Source: Asanoa hainanensis (GTDB lineage: Bacteria > Actinomycetota > Actinomycetes > Mycobacteriales > Micromonosporaceae). From it: DNA of 64,000 bases. Numbering within the stretch: position 1 is the stretch's first letter; every line of letters starts with the position of its first letter. The notes under the pieces were generated by a model. It searched no databases. It had not been told where the DNA came from and saw nothing but the letters and a program-made list of their open reading frames with translations. Of the stretch, positions 15,602 through 24,631 are shown in pieces. The translations under genes and the position numbers were made by a program. The DNA lies in contig NZ_FZPH01000013.1 in assembly GCF_900188485.1 (NCBI RefSeq), positions 211,859-275,858 of the forward strand. The letters run 5' to 3'.

Positions 15602-16969
15602 TCAGAGCAGCTTCTTGATCCGGTTGTAGATCAGGTCGATCCGGACACCGCTGTTCGGGCAGCCGCCGAAGTGGTGCAGGGCGATCACCCGGTCGGTCTT
15701 GCGGGAGATCACCGGCGAACCCGACGAACCGCCCGCGGTGTCGCAGTAGTACGAGACGTCGCTGTCGGTGGTGTAGCCGTCGTACGCCGGATCGTTGACC
15801 GCGCAGATGCCGCCGCTGTCCTTGTCGCTGCCCATCGCGATCATGCCCGGGTCGCCGCCCGGGTGCTGCGGGATGTAGACCTCGCTGCCGCGGGTCGGCC
15901 GGGCGGGCTCGATGGTCAGGTAGCCGAACTTCTGCACCTGGGCGAAGTTCTCGACCGTGAACAGCGTGTAGTCGAGGTCCCGGTTGGTGCTCAGCACCTT
16001 GTCGCCCCACACCTTGGTCGCCTTGAACACGGCGTGCCCGCCGCACTTGGTGCACTGGTAGTCGAACCAGACCTCGGTGTCGTACGCGTCGCCGGAGGTC
16101 ACCATGCAGTGGTTGTTGGTGAGCATCCGGTTGGTCGTGCCGAGCCGCCAGCCGGTGCAGAGCTCGGTGCCGTTGATCAGCAGCCGGGCAACCGCCTTCG
16201 ACTTCTTGTACGCGGCCGGGTCGGCCGACTTGTAGCAAACGGCGTCGCGGGCCTCGTTGCGGCCGCAGACGCTCTCCTCACGGCCGTTCTCGGTCAGCGC
16301 GCGATCGCCCGCGTCGGCCGCCTCCTGCTCGGTGTCCGTGAAGCCGCGAGCCACCTTGTCGACCCGGACGCCGAGGCCGGCGACCTCCTGCACACCCAGC
16401 GGGTCGGGGACGGCCCGGTGCAGCGTGACGACGGCCGTGTCGCCGGTCACCGACATCGCCCACCGGCCAGCACCGGCGACGGCACCGTCGCCGTCCGCCT
16501 CGGCCCGGCTGCCGAGCAGGCCGCCGACCACGTCCAACGGGTCGCTGTCGATCCGGTGCACCTCGGTGCGGGCCGGGTCGGCGACCGTGACGTAGTCGCC
16601 CGGCAGCATCGTCAGCTCGGCGAAGTGCACCTTCACGTACTCGGCGCCCGGGTAGGAGAACGTCTGGGTCGCGCCCTCACTGCGGTAGTCGAGCAGGCTG
16701 TCGACCGACTCCAGCGCGCCTACCTGCTGGCGGCCGACGGCGTCGATGACCGGGCCGATGCCCTTTTCCCGGGGGGCGGCGGCTTTGCCAGCGGCGGCGG
16801 GTGCGTCAGCCGGCGCCGCGCCCGCGTCCAACGGCGCCTCGGCCCGCCCGAGCCCCGCGCTTCCGACCGGCTGTGCCTCGATCGGGTCGTTGGTCATCGC
16901 GTACGCCGTCGCGCCCGCCAGGACCACCGCCGTGCACGCACCGGCGATCAGCGCCAGACTCCGCCGCAT
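15602..16969 (-). CDS. Secreted trypsin-like serine protease
   Basis: This 455-residue protein has a signal peptide (MRRSLALIAGACTAVVLAGATAYA), a pro-region of about 230 residues, then a chymotrypsin-fold domain. The catalytic triad is visible as His in LTNNHC (about residue 283), Asp in NRDLDYTLF, and Ser in DTAGGSSGSPV (about 415). Cysteine pairs around VCGRN, AVCYK, TKCGGH, GICAVN and GGCPN suggest disulfides and resemble lysyl-endopeptidase-like proteases. It is presumably exported and self-processed. The ATG is preceded by GGAGACAAGG. It diverges from the DUF4032 gene. Confidence 0.9.
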   Translation of the reverse strand: MRRSLALIAGACTAVVLAGATAYAMTNDPIEAQPVGSAGLGRAEAPLDAGAAPADAPAAAGKAAAPREKGIGPVIDAVGRQQVGALESVDSLLDYRSEGATQTFSYPGAEYVKVHFAELTMLPGDYVTVADPARTEVHRIDSDPLDVVGGLLGSRAEADGDGAVAGAGRWAMSVTGDTAVVTLHRAVPDPLGVQEVAGLGVRVDKVARGFTDTEQEAADAGDRALTENGREESVCGRNEARDAVCYKSADPAAYKKSKAVARLLINGTELCTGWRLGTTNRMLTNNHCMVTSGDAYDTEVWFDYQCTKCGGHAVFKATKVWGDKVLSTNRDLDYTLFTVENFAQVQKFGYLTIEPARPTRGSEVYIPQHPGGDPGMIAMGSDKDSGGICAVNDPAYDGYTTDSDVSYYCDTAGGSSGSPVISRKTDRVIALHHFGGCPNSGVRIDLIYNRIKKLL

Positions 16970-17093
16970 CCTTGTCTCCCATCGGCTCCTACGTGGACTG
17001 CCAGCCAGGAGAAAAGCCCCAGAGCAGACAATCAGATCATCTCGCCACTGTGTAACGAGCCACGGACACCTGCGTAGCGGCGAGGTGAGCGGG

Positions 17094-17099
17094 CAGACT
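17094..17099 (+). promoter_or_regulatory. -10-like hexamer CAGACT for DUF4032 gene
   Basis: CAGACT lies 7 bases before the GTG at 17107. The same hexamer at the same distance precedes the UbiA and double-ACT genes, and TAGACT precedes disA. Confidence 0.4.
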
Positions 17100-17106
17100 T
17101 GTACCC

Positions 17107-18330
17107 GTGCGGATCACCTCGGCCCTCATCGACCCGGCGCTGCTCGACCTACCCTGGTCGACACCGCTGGAAGAGTGGCCGGCCGACCACCTCGTGGCGC
17201 TGCCCCAGGGCATCTCCCGGCACGTCGTGCGGTTCGTCCGACTGGCCGGCACCGTCTATGCCGTGAAGGAGACCGGCGAGCGGGTCGCCGAGCGCGAGTA
17301 CGACCTGCTCCGGTCGCTCGAGCGCATCGACTTCCCGGCCGTGGAGGCCGTGGCGATCGTCGCCGACCGCACCGACGCCGCCGGCGAGCCGCTCGACCCG
17401 GTGCTGGTCACCCGGCATCTGCAGTTCTCGCTGCCGTACCGCGCCGTGTTCTCGCACACCCTGCGCCCGGAGACGATGAACCGCCTGCTGGACGCGCTCG
17501 CCGCGCTCCTCGTGCGGATGCACCTGACCGGCTTCTTCTGGGGCGACTGCTCGCTGTCCAACACGCTGTTCCGGCGCGACGCGGGCGCCTTCGCGGCGTA
17601 CCTGGTCGATGCCGAGACCGGCGCGCTGCGTCCCTCGCTGAGCAACGGCCAGCGCAACGAGGACGTCGAGATCGCCCGGCTGAACATCTTCGGCGAGGCG
17701 CTCGACCTGCAGGCGGCCGAGCTGCTCGACGAGGCGATCGACCCCGAATGGGTGGCCGACGAGGTGATCGCGCGGTACGAGCGGCTCTGGCACGAGGTCA
17801 CCTTCGAGCAGGAGGTCGCCCGCGACTCGCGGCACGAGATCGAGAAGCGGATCCGCCGGCTCAACGAGCTCGGCTTCGACATCGCCGAGGTGTCGATGTC
17901 GGTGGGCGAGGAAGGCCGGGCGTACGTGCGCCCGAAGGTGGTCGACGCCGGCCACCACACCCGCCGGCTGCTCCGGTTGACCGGCCTCGACGCCGAGGAG
18001 AACCAGGCACGGGCGCTGCTCAACGACCTCGACGCGTATCGCGCCGACTCCGACCTGGCCGACGAGCAGCAGGCCGCCCACCGCTGGTTGATCGAGGTGT
18101 TCGAGCCGGTCGTCCGGGCGGTGCCGGCCGACCTGCGGCGCAAGCTGGAGCCGGCCGAGCTGTTCACCCAGGTGCTCGAGCACCGCTGGTTCCGCTCCGA
18201 GGAGTCCGGCCGCGACGTCGGGCTGGCGGCGGCCGTGCAGTCGTACCTGAAGGACGTGCTGGTGCACCGGCCCGACGAGCAGGCGGTGCTCGGCGTCGAC
18301 GTGCCCGCGTTGTCCGCGGAGTCGGTCTGA
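17107..18330 (+). CDS. DUF4032 protein with kinase-like fold
   Basis: This 407-residue protein matches actinobacterial DUF4032 proteins. The first 240 residues have features of the lipopolysaccharide-kinase/protein-kinase-like fold: YAVKETGERVAEREYDLL (Lys and Glu of the nucleotide pocket), and HLTGFFWGDCSLSNTLF with a catalytic-loop-like D...N pattern followed by AYLVDAETG (metal-binding Asp). The C-terminal half is the DUF4032 domain. The substrate is not known. The GTG has no ribosome-binding site but a -10-like hexamer 7 bases upstream. It is monocistronic, divergent from the protease gene and convergent with the TrkA-like gene. Confidence 0.85.
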   Translation: MRITSALIDPALLDLPWSTPLEEWPADHLVALPQGISRHVVRFVRLAGTVYAVKETGERVAEREYDLLRSLERIDFPAVEAVAIVADRTDAAGEPLDPVLVTRHLQFSLPYRAVFSHTLRPETMNRLLDALAALLVRMHLTGFFWGDCSLSNTLFRRDAGAFAAYLVDAETGALRPSLSNGQRNEDVEIARLNIFGEALDLQAAELLDEAIDPEWVADEVIARYERLWHEVTFEQEVARDSRHEIEKRIRRLNELGFDIAEVSMSVGEEGRAYVRPKVVDAGHHTRRLLRLTGLDAEENQARALLNDLDAYRADSDLADEQQAAHRWLIEVFEPVVRAVPADLRRKLEPAELFTQVLEHRWFRSEESGRDVGLAAAVQSYLKDVLVHRPDEQAVLGVDVPALSAESV

Positions 18331-18352
18331 GGCTTGCCGAAGATCAGCCGGC

Positions 18353-20182
18353 TCAGTCCGAGGTGCCGGCGGGGCTGCCGTCGCCCATCGTCGGGTCCTC
18401 CGGGACCTGCTGGGTCGGCAGGTTCGGCACCGGGCCGGCCTGCTTGATCAGCCAGCTCAGCCCGGCCCGGCGGGCGATCACGGTCAGCTCGTCGCCGGGG
18501 CCGAGCACGGTATCCGGCGCCGGCGACCAGCGCGGCCGCTGACCGGCCTGGAGCAGGGCCATCACGCGTACGCCGCGGGTCTGGTCGGCGGCCCGCACCG
18601 GCTGGCCGTCCAGCGCGGAGCCCTTGGCGACCACCACGATCGTGACGAGCAGCGCGTGCCGGCCCACCGGGACGGTCGCCACCACCTGGCGCTTGCGCAG
18701 CACGGCGGCGAACTCGGGTGCGGCCAGGTACGACACGCTGTGCGAGCGGAAGATGCCGAACGTCGACCGGATCCGCTGGGCCAGGTCGCCGTCGAATAGC
18801 CGCAGCACGACCCGCAGATCCGCCTGCAACGCCCGCCCGTTGAGCGCCGCCTGGAGGTTGGTGACGTCGTCGGTGGACACCACGACCAGCGCGCGGCAGG
18901 CGCCGACCGAGGCCTCGACCAGGGTCTCCTCCAGCGCGGCGTCGCCGATGATGACCGGGATGCCGAGCTGCTTGGCGACGACGGAGCCACGCGCGTTGGG
19001 CACCTTGTCGATCGCCACCACCTCGACGCCGAGGTTGTGCAGTTGGCGGATCACCCGCGTGCCGACGTTGCCGAGCCCGACCACCACGACGTGCCCCTCG
19101 CGCGGCACCGCCAGCCGGCCGGCGCTGAGCGCGAGCCGGGCGTTGACCATCGCGTCGACCACGGCAGCGGTGATCAGCGGTACCAGCGCGAGCCCGGCCA
19201 CGGTGAGCACGATCTGCATGAGCTGGACCGCGATGCCCTTGTCGATCTCGACCTCGGCGCCGTTGAGCGCGGTCAGCAGCGTCGTGTAGACGGCCTGCCA
19301 GGGGTCGAGGTGCGCGGCGCCGTCGGCCCGATAGAGCAGAAAGCCAAAGGCGAGTGCGATCGCGAGTACGGCGGCCGTGGTGATGCCGATCTTCCGGCTC
19401 AGGAACGATTGGAGCGCCTTGCCGGTGCCGTAGAGCGGTCGGCGCAGCCGGCGGGCGCGGGCGATCCGGTTGGCGGCGACCTCGGTGGCCGGCTGCGCAC
19501 CGGTGGCCTCGGCCAGGACCAGGTCGGCCTTTTCCGGCTCGGGCAGCACCACCAGGTGGCCCGGGTCGCTGGTGTCGGCGATGCCGCAGACGACGTGCTC
19601 GGGGCGCACGTCGGCCCGGCGGGCCACCACCAGCGTGCGGCCGTAGTGGTGGAAGTTGGTCGGCGCCACCTCGCCCAGCGCGGCGGCGACGAACGTGGGC
19701 GCGGCCATCGCCGCGTCCGAGAGCACCTCGCAGTCGCCGAGGAGGCGCTTCACGCCGTACCCGAGACCGGTGTTGAACATCCGCAGCACGATCCGGACCC
19801 GCGTCGCGATCTCGTGCGCGGTCAACGCGGCGTGGATGTTGCCGACGTCGTCCTGCTGCATGAGTGCGAGCCCGGCGGCGGTCTCCAGGCCGGCCGAGCG
19901 CAGGGTGGCCTCGTTGACGCGGTCCGCGCTGATCACCTTGATGCCGCGGATCTTCGTGATGTCCGGTGCGGTGGGGTGTCGCTTGGGCGGCACCACGACG
20001 GTCACCCGCACCGTCGCGGGGCCCAGCGCGTTGACCAGGTGGTACGCGAGCGCGTCGTGCCCACAGACGATGTAGTGCGGCCGGGCGTCGCCGTTGGGTC
20101 GCAGCAGGCTGCCGGCCGTCGGCTGGCGCAGCATCCGGGTCTCGACCGCGCGACGCGCCCGATTGCGCCAGGGAACGACCAT
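18353..20182 (-). CDS. TrkA-N double Rossmann ion-channel/transport protein
   Basis: This 609-residue protein has the CASTOR/POLLUX-like layout: a first NAD-binding domain (HYIVCGHDALAYHL), a membrane part of two or three helices (about residues 265-345) with a pore-helix segment between, and a second NAD-binding domain (VVVVGLGNVGTRVI) followed by a TrkA-C-like domain. The pore lacks a GYG filter, so ion selectivity cannot be assigned to potassium from sequence. Such proteins gate ion flow in response to nucleotides. The ATG at 20182 has TACGAT 7 bases upstream and no ribosome-binding site. The last 25 residues are a disordered Pro/Asp tail. Confidence 0.85.
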   Translation of the reverse strand: MVVPWRNRARRAVETRMLRQPTAGSLLRPNGDARPHYIVCGHDALAYHLVNALGPATVRVTVVVPPKRHPTAPDITKIRGIKVISADRVNEATLRSAGLETAAGLALMQQDDVGNIHAALTAHEIATRVRIVLRMFNTGLGYGVKRLLGDCEVLSDAAMAAPTFVAAALGEVAPTNFHHYGRTLVVARRADVRPEHVVCGIADTSDPGHLVVLPEPEKADLVLAEATGAQPATEVAANRIARARRLRRPLYGTGKALQSFLSRKIGITTAAVLAIALAFGFLLYRADGAAHLDPWQAVYTTLLTALNGAEVEIDKGIAVQLMQIVLTVAGLALVPLITAAVVDAMVNARLALSAGRLAVPREGHVVVVGLGNVGTRVIRQLHNLGVEVVAIDKVPNARGSVVAKQLGIPVIIGDAALEETLVEASVGACRALVVVSTDDVTNLQAALNGRALQADLRVVLRLFDGDLAQRIRSTFGIFRSHSVSYLAAPEFAAVLRKRQVVATVPVGRHALLVTIVVVAKGSALDGQPVRAADQTRGVRVMALLQAGQRPRWSPAPDTVLGPGDELTVIARRAGLSWLIKQAGPVPNLPTQQVPEDPTMGDGSPAGTSD

Positions 20183-20189
20183 GAACGGG

Positions 20190-20195
20190 ATCGTA
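20190..20195 (-). promoter_or_regulatory. -10 hexamer TACGAT for TrkA-like gene
   Basis: TACGAT fits TANNNT and ends 7 bases before the ATG at 20182 on the minus strand, implying a leaderless mRNA. Confidence 0.42.
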
Positions 20196-20299
20196 GGTGC
20201 TGACCGAGCATCGAGAGCAACGGAATCCGAGCTTGCGTCGTTGGTCCGTTTGGTGAGTTAGGCGGTAAATGCCGCTAATGCGCTACGGAATGGACTGAC

Positions 20300-21595
20300 A
20301 TGACCAAGTGGATCTATCGCGCGGTGGGTACGGTCGGCGTCGCTGCCGGTGGCGCCCTGCTTCTGGCGGGCGGAGCCGCACAGGCCGACCCGATCGACTC
20401 TCCGGTGAACGACCTACGCGGTTCACTCGACGGCTTCTTCACGCCGATGGGCGAGCTCCAGAGTGCCGTGCCCGCGGACGTGGCGCCGGGCCAGCACCTC
20501 GGTTTCCTCGGCGCGGTCCCGTCCGACCCGGCGGCCGGCGTCGACCCGGCGGCGCTGGAGGCCGGCCCGGCGCCGGCGCCCATGCCGGGGGACAGCCTCA
20601 CCCTGCTCGGGTTCGGCGGCAAGAAGCTCGGCGTCAACACCGTCGGGGACACGGTCGACTCGGTCGGACCGCTGGCGAACGACCCGGCCGGCTCGATCCG
20701 CACCGCGGACCTCGGCGCCGACCAACTGCTCAACGGCCGGGCGCAGACGGGCTCGACGCTGCCCGCGCTCGGCGGCAGCCCGCTCGGGGAATCCCCGCTC
20801 GGCGAGCTCGGCGGTGATCCCCTGGGTCTCGGCGGATCCGCGCGCGGCGTGCTCGACGAGGACCAGCTGACGGGTGCGCTCGGCGACGGCGCCGACCAGA
20901 CCGGCCGGACGCTCAGCGACGACAACCTCAACACGATCGGGAGCGACTCCCAGATGCGGACCCTGGGCAGCACGGTAAGCGCGGACCAGTTCGGCGGCCT
21001 CGGCACCGGCGCGTTCGACTCGCTCGGTGACCTCGGCCGTGGCGGTCTCGGCGGTGGGTCCCTGGACGAGCTGACCAACGACCCGCTCGGTGCGGTCGGC
21101 AAGCACGCGGCGCCGGAGCCGAACTCGTTCGGTGTCGCCGACCTCAAGGGCGGCGAGCTCGACGGGTTCAGCCAGGCGCTGGTGCCGCCGCTGATCGGAG
21201 AGGCGCTGGAGGCCGAGATGCCGCCGGGGTTCCTCGGCGGGGCCACCGAAGCCGGCGACTCCATGGTCGGCCTGCCGTTCGTCGGCAGCCTGCCGTTGTC
21301 GGGCGTCGACACCAACAACTCGTCGATCAGCGACATGTCGCTGATCAACTCGCTGACCGGTGGTGGAGCGCCGAAGGATGGTGGCGCTCCAGCCGGTGGT
21401 GGCGCGCCGGCCGGTGGTGGCACCGCCCAGCAGCCGGCCGCTCCCGCGCAGAAGCCCGCGCAGGCGCCGGCCCGGACTCAGCCGGCGCCGTCGCCGACGG
21501 CCGACGACGGCGGCAACAACCAGCGGACGCACCGCCAGTGGTCGCGGTCGTCCTCCGAGCGGCCGGTCGACGGCGAGGACGCCGACTTCCGCTGA
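20300..21595 (+). CDS. Secreted low-complexity protein, 431 aa
   Basis: I do not recognise a domain. A signal peptide (VGVAAGGALLLAGGAAQA, cut before DPID) is followed by about 390 residues rich in Gly, Leu, Asp and Ala. These include near-repeats of the type SPLGESPLGELGGDPLGLGG and a Pro/Ala/Gly tail ending in charged residues. The composition is that of an exported, partly disordered cell-surface or matrix protein. No anchor or sorting motif is visible. The upstream 117 bases hold a locally AT-rich stretch with a GCGG(TAAATG)CCGC hairpin at about 20265, close to the likely promoter. Confidence 0.7.
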   Translation: MTKWIYRAVGTVGVAAGGALLLAGGAAQADPIDSPVNDLRGSLDGFFTPMGELQSAVPADVAPGQHLGFLGAVPSDPAAGVDPAALEAGPAPAPMPGDSLTLLGFGGKKLGVNTVGDTVDSVGPLANDPAGSIRTADLGADQLLNGRAQTGSTLPALGGSPLGESPLGELGGDPLGLGGSARGVLDEDQLTGALGDGADQTGRTLSDDNLNTIGSDSQMRTLGSTVSADQFGGLGTGAFDSLGDLGRGGLGGGSLDELTNDPLGAVGKHAAPEPNSFGVADLKGGELDGFSQALVPPLIGEALEAEMPPGFLGGATEAGDSMVGLPFVGSLPLSGVDTNNSSISDMSLINSLTGGGAPKDGGAPAGGGAPAGGGTAQQPAAPAQKPAQAPARTQPAPSPTADDGGNNQRTHRQWSRSSSERPVDGEDADFR

Positions 21596-21656
21596 CCCCG
21601 CACCGGCGCCGGCGGCGCATAATTGCGATCATGGATTTCGCGCCGCCGGCCTGCCG

Positions 21657-22397
21657 ATGACCGCCCGAAGCTGGGACGCCGCCGCGTACCACCGCGTGTC
21701 GGTCGCCATGGACGCGATGGCGGCTCAAGTGCTCGAAAGGCTGCCGCTCGACGGCTCGGAGACCGTGCTGGACGCCGGCTGCGGCACCGGCCGGATCAGC
21801 GCGAAGCTGCTGGCCCGGCTGCCGCGCGGGCGGCTGATCGCGGTCGACGCCGACCCGGAGATGGTGGCCATCGCCCGGGAGACGCTGCCCGAGGTGCTCC
21901 GCGTCGACCTGCTCGACCTGGCGTTGCCGGAGCCCGTCGACGCGATCTTCTCCACGGCCACCTTCCACTGGGTGCTCGACCACGACCGGCTCTTCGACCG
22001 GCTGGCCGGGGTGCTGCGCCCGGGTGGGCGGCTGGTCGCCCAGTGCGGCGGCGCTGGCAACATCGCGGCGCTGCGGACAGCGGCGGACGAGGTCTCTTCG
22101 TTGCCGGCGTGGCGGTCGCATTTCGTCGACTTCACACCGCCCTTCCTGTTCGCCGACCCGGACTCGACCCGGGACCGGCTCACCGCGTCCGGTTTCGTCG
22201 ACGTCGAATGCTGGCTGCAGCCGTTCCCGGTCGCGTCCGACGAGATGCCGTCGTACCTGGAGACCGTGCCGCTCGGGCCGTGGGCGCAGCGGGTGCCTTC
22301 GGACCGGCGGGCCGAGTTCGTGGCAGCGGTCTGGGACCGGACGCCCGGCGACACGGTCGACTACGTGCGGCTCAACATCACCGGGCGGCGTGGATGA
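21657..22397 (+). CDS. Class I SAM methyltransferase (trans-aconitate methyltransferase-like)
   Basis: This 246-residue methyltransferase has the SAM-binding motif I VLDAGCGTGRIS, motif II LIAVDADPEM, and FSTATFHWVLDH, a pattern typical of trans-aconitate 2-methyltransferase relatives. The substrate remains unproven. The start is taken at ATG 21657 because the conserved region begins with SWDAAAYHRVS right after it. The frame is open upstream into the previous gene, but without start signals. Its stop overlaps the ATG of the DUF3626 gene, so the two are coupled. Confidence 0.85.
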   Translation: MTARSWDAAAYHRVSVAMDAMAAQVLERLPLDGSETVLDAGCGTGRISAKLLARLPRGRLIAVDADPEMVAIARETLPEVLRVDLLDLALPEPVDAIFSTATFHWVLDHDRLFDRLAGVLRPGGRLVAQCGGAGNIAALRTAADEVSSLPAWRSHFVDFTPPFLFADPDSTRDRLTASGFVDVECWLQPFPVASDEMPSYLETVPLGPWAQRVPSDRRAEFVAAVWDRTPGDTVDYVRLNITGRRG

Positions 22398-23212
22398 GCT
22401 GGGAGCAGGCGGTCGCGCACGTGGCGGCCCGCTCGGTCGGCGCGCCGGTGGACCCCGCCATGAGGGTGACGGTGCACTTCCACCCGGACCGGCTCTTCGC
22501 GGGCGAGCCGATCCTCGTGGCGATGGCCCGGGACGGCGTCTACCGCTCCCAGTTCGAGACAGGCACCGGCAACGGCGGCCTGACCGCCTTCCCGGGTGGT
22601 GACCGGTGGCGCTGGGAAAGCCGGATGTTCGGCGGCGCGTACGACGCGGCCCTGGCGGAGTCACGACCGAAGTACGGCTCGCTCAACCACCGCCGCCGCG
22701 CGGTCGGCGGATCACCCAGGTTCGGCTCGGCCCACCTGCGGCTGCGGGCGGCGACCCTGCCGCGGACCACCTTCTGCTATCCCGACAGCTACCTCGAGCC
22801 GGCCGACTTCGGCGTCGCGGCCCGGATGTCGTTGGTCGCCCTGGCCGACGCCGACGACCAGGACTACCTCGACGACTACATCGAGGCGCACGTGCACGGT
22901 GTGCTCCGCTTCGCCGACGACGTCGAGGCCGTGGTGCTGGACCCGTGCTACCGAAACACGGCGATCGAGGAGCTAGCGACGGCGCTGGCCTGCCCGGTGG
23001 AGTGGCACCCGGGCTTCACGCTGCCGGTGTCCGATTTCGTGCGGCACCCGGACTACCGCGGCCCGGAGATCATCGAGGCGGGCCTGGACATCGCCCAGGA
23101 CGACCGCCTGGACGCCCGCATCATCGGCGCGGCGGCTAACGCCGGCAAACACGACCCCCAAACCCTGAAACGGGTCTGGCACCACGTAGCCCGCTTCGGC
23201 GGCGGTCTCTGA
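22394..23212 (+). CDS. DUF3626 protein
   Basis: This 272-residue protein matches DUF3626, a bacterial family of unknown function. Recognisable parts are VTVHFHPDRLF near residue 25, RWESRMFGGAYD, PKYGSLNHRRRAVGGSPRFG, and EAHVHGVLRFADDVEAVVLD. The conserved His, Arg and Asp residues suggest an enzyme, but no activity is known to me. It is translationally coupled to the methyltransferase gene. The last base of its TGA stop is also the 3'-most base (discriminator) of the opposing tRNA-Thr gene, so the genes are packed without a spacer. Confidence 0.8.
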   Translation: MSWEQAVAHVAARSVGAPVDPAMRVTVHFHPDRLFAGEPILVAMARDGVYRSQFETGTGNGGLTAFPGGDRWRWESRMFGGAYDAALAESRPKYGSLNHRRRAVGGSPRFGSAHLRLRAATLPRTTFCYPDSYLEPADFGVAARMSLVALADADDQDYLDDYIEAHVHGVLRFADDVEAVVLDPCYRNTAIEELATALACPVEWHPGFTLPVSDFVRHPDYRGPEIIEAGLDIAQDDRLDARIIGAAANAGKHDPQTLKRVWHHVARFGGGL

Positions 23213-23285
23213 GCCCCCGGCCGGGATCGAACCGGCGACATCTCGCTTACAAGGCGAGTGCTCTGGCCAACTGAGCTACAGGGGC
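23212..23285 (-). tRNA. tRNA-Thr (anticodon TGT)
   Basis: The 74-base gene folds into a complete cloverleaf: 7-bp acceptor stem GCCCCTG/CGGGGGC with one G-U, D-arm GCTC/GAGC, anticodon stem CTCGC/GCGAG with loop CTTGTAA (anticodon TGT, reading ACA), 5-base variable loop, and T-arm GCCGG/CCGGC with TTCGATC loop. The discriminator is T and CCA is not encoded. A 37-bp partial copy lies at 13860-13896. Confidence 0.96.
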
Positions 23286-23378
23286 AGGTAGAGCACAGCA
23301 TAGCGAGCCGCGACGCAGCTGGCGCTTGCCAGGGCAAATGGGGCAGGAGTCGCGGCCTGCCCTTGGCACAAATGCGAG

Positions 23379-23424
23379 AAACGTTTACGGTGCAAAGCAC
23401 TGGTGTCGGCACGGTGACGTGCCG
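23379..23424 (+). promoter_or_regulatory. Leader region of sugar ABC ATPase: AAACGTTT palindrome and hairpin
   Basis: AAACGTTT (23379-23386) is an 8-bp palindrome centred on CG, like LacI/catabolite operator cores. It is followed by a 7-bp hairpin CGGCACG/CGTGCCG with GTGA loop (23407-23424) about 60 bases before the ATG. Either could control the ATPase gene. Confidence 0.35.
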
Positions 23425-23487
23425 GCAGCTCTTTTCACTCGGATCGTCCGGCACGTTCCTGCCGGTGAAAGGAAGCGGTGTCCCCCC

Positions 23488-24579
<1,092 letters not shown>

Positions 24580-24594
24580 TCACTCGCGTAACAG

Positions 24595-24622
24595 ACGGCG
24601 GGCCGGGCGACCGGCCCGCCGT
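24595..24622 (+). terminator. Hairpin terminator after ugpC
   Basis: A perfect 12-bp stem (ACGGCGGGCCGG with CCGGCCCGCCGT) closes a GCGA tetraloop and is followed by TTTCGCG. It lies 15 bases after the ugpC stop and before the convergent Hsp70 gene, so it can serve both strands. Confidence 0.8.
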
Positions 24623-24631
24623 TTCGCGTCT

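Noticed and set aside
20755..20840. Short Gly/Leu-rich tandem repeats as a DNA repeat or CRISPR-like array
   Set aside because: They are imperfect amino-acid repeats within the secreted protein and show no regular DNA spacer pattern.
13860..23285. A 9.4-kb mobile element bracketed by the tRNA-Thr fragment and the intact tRNA
   Set aside because: The two copies are in opposite orientation and the genes between look like ordinary chromosomal genes without integrase or transfer functions.
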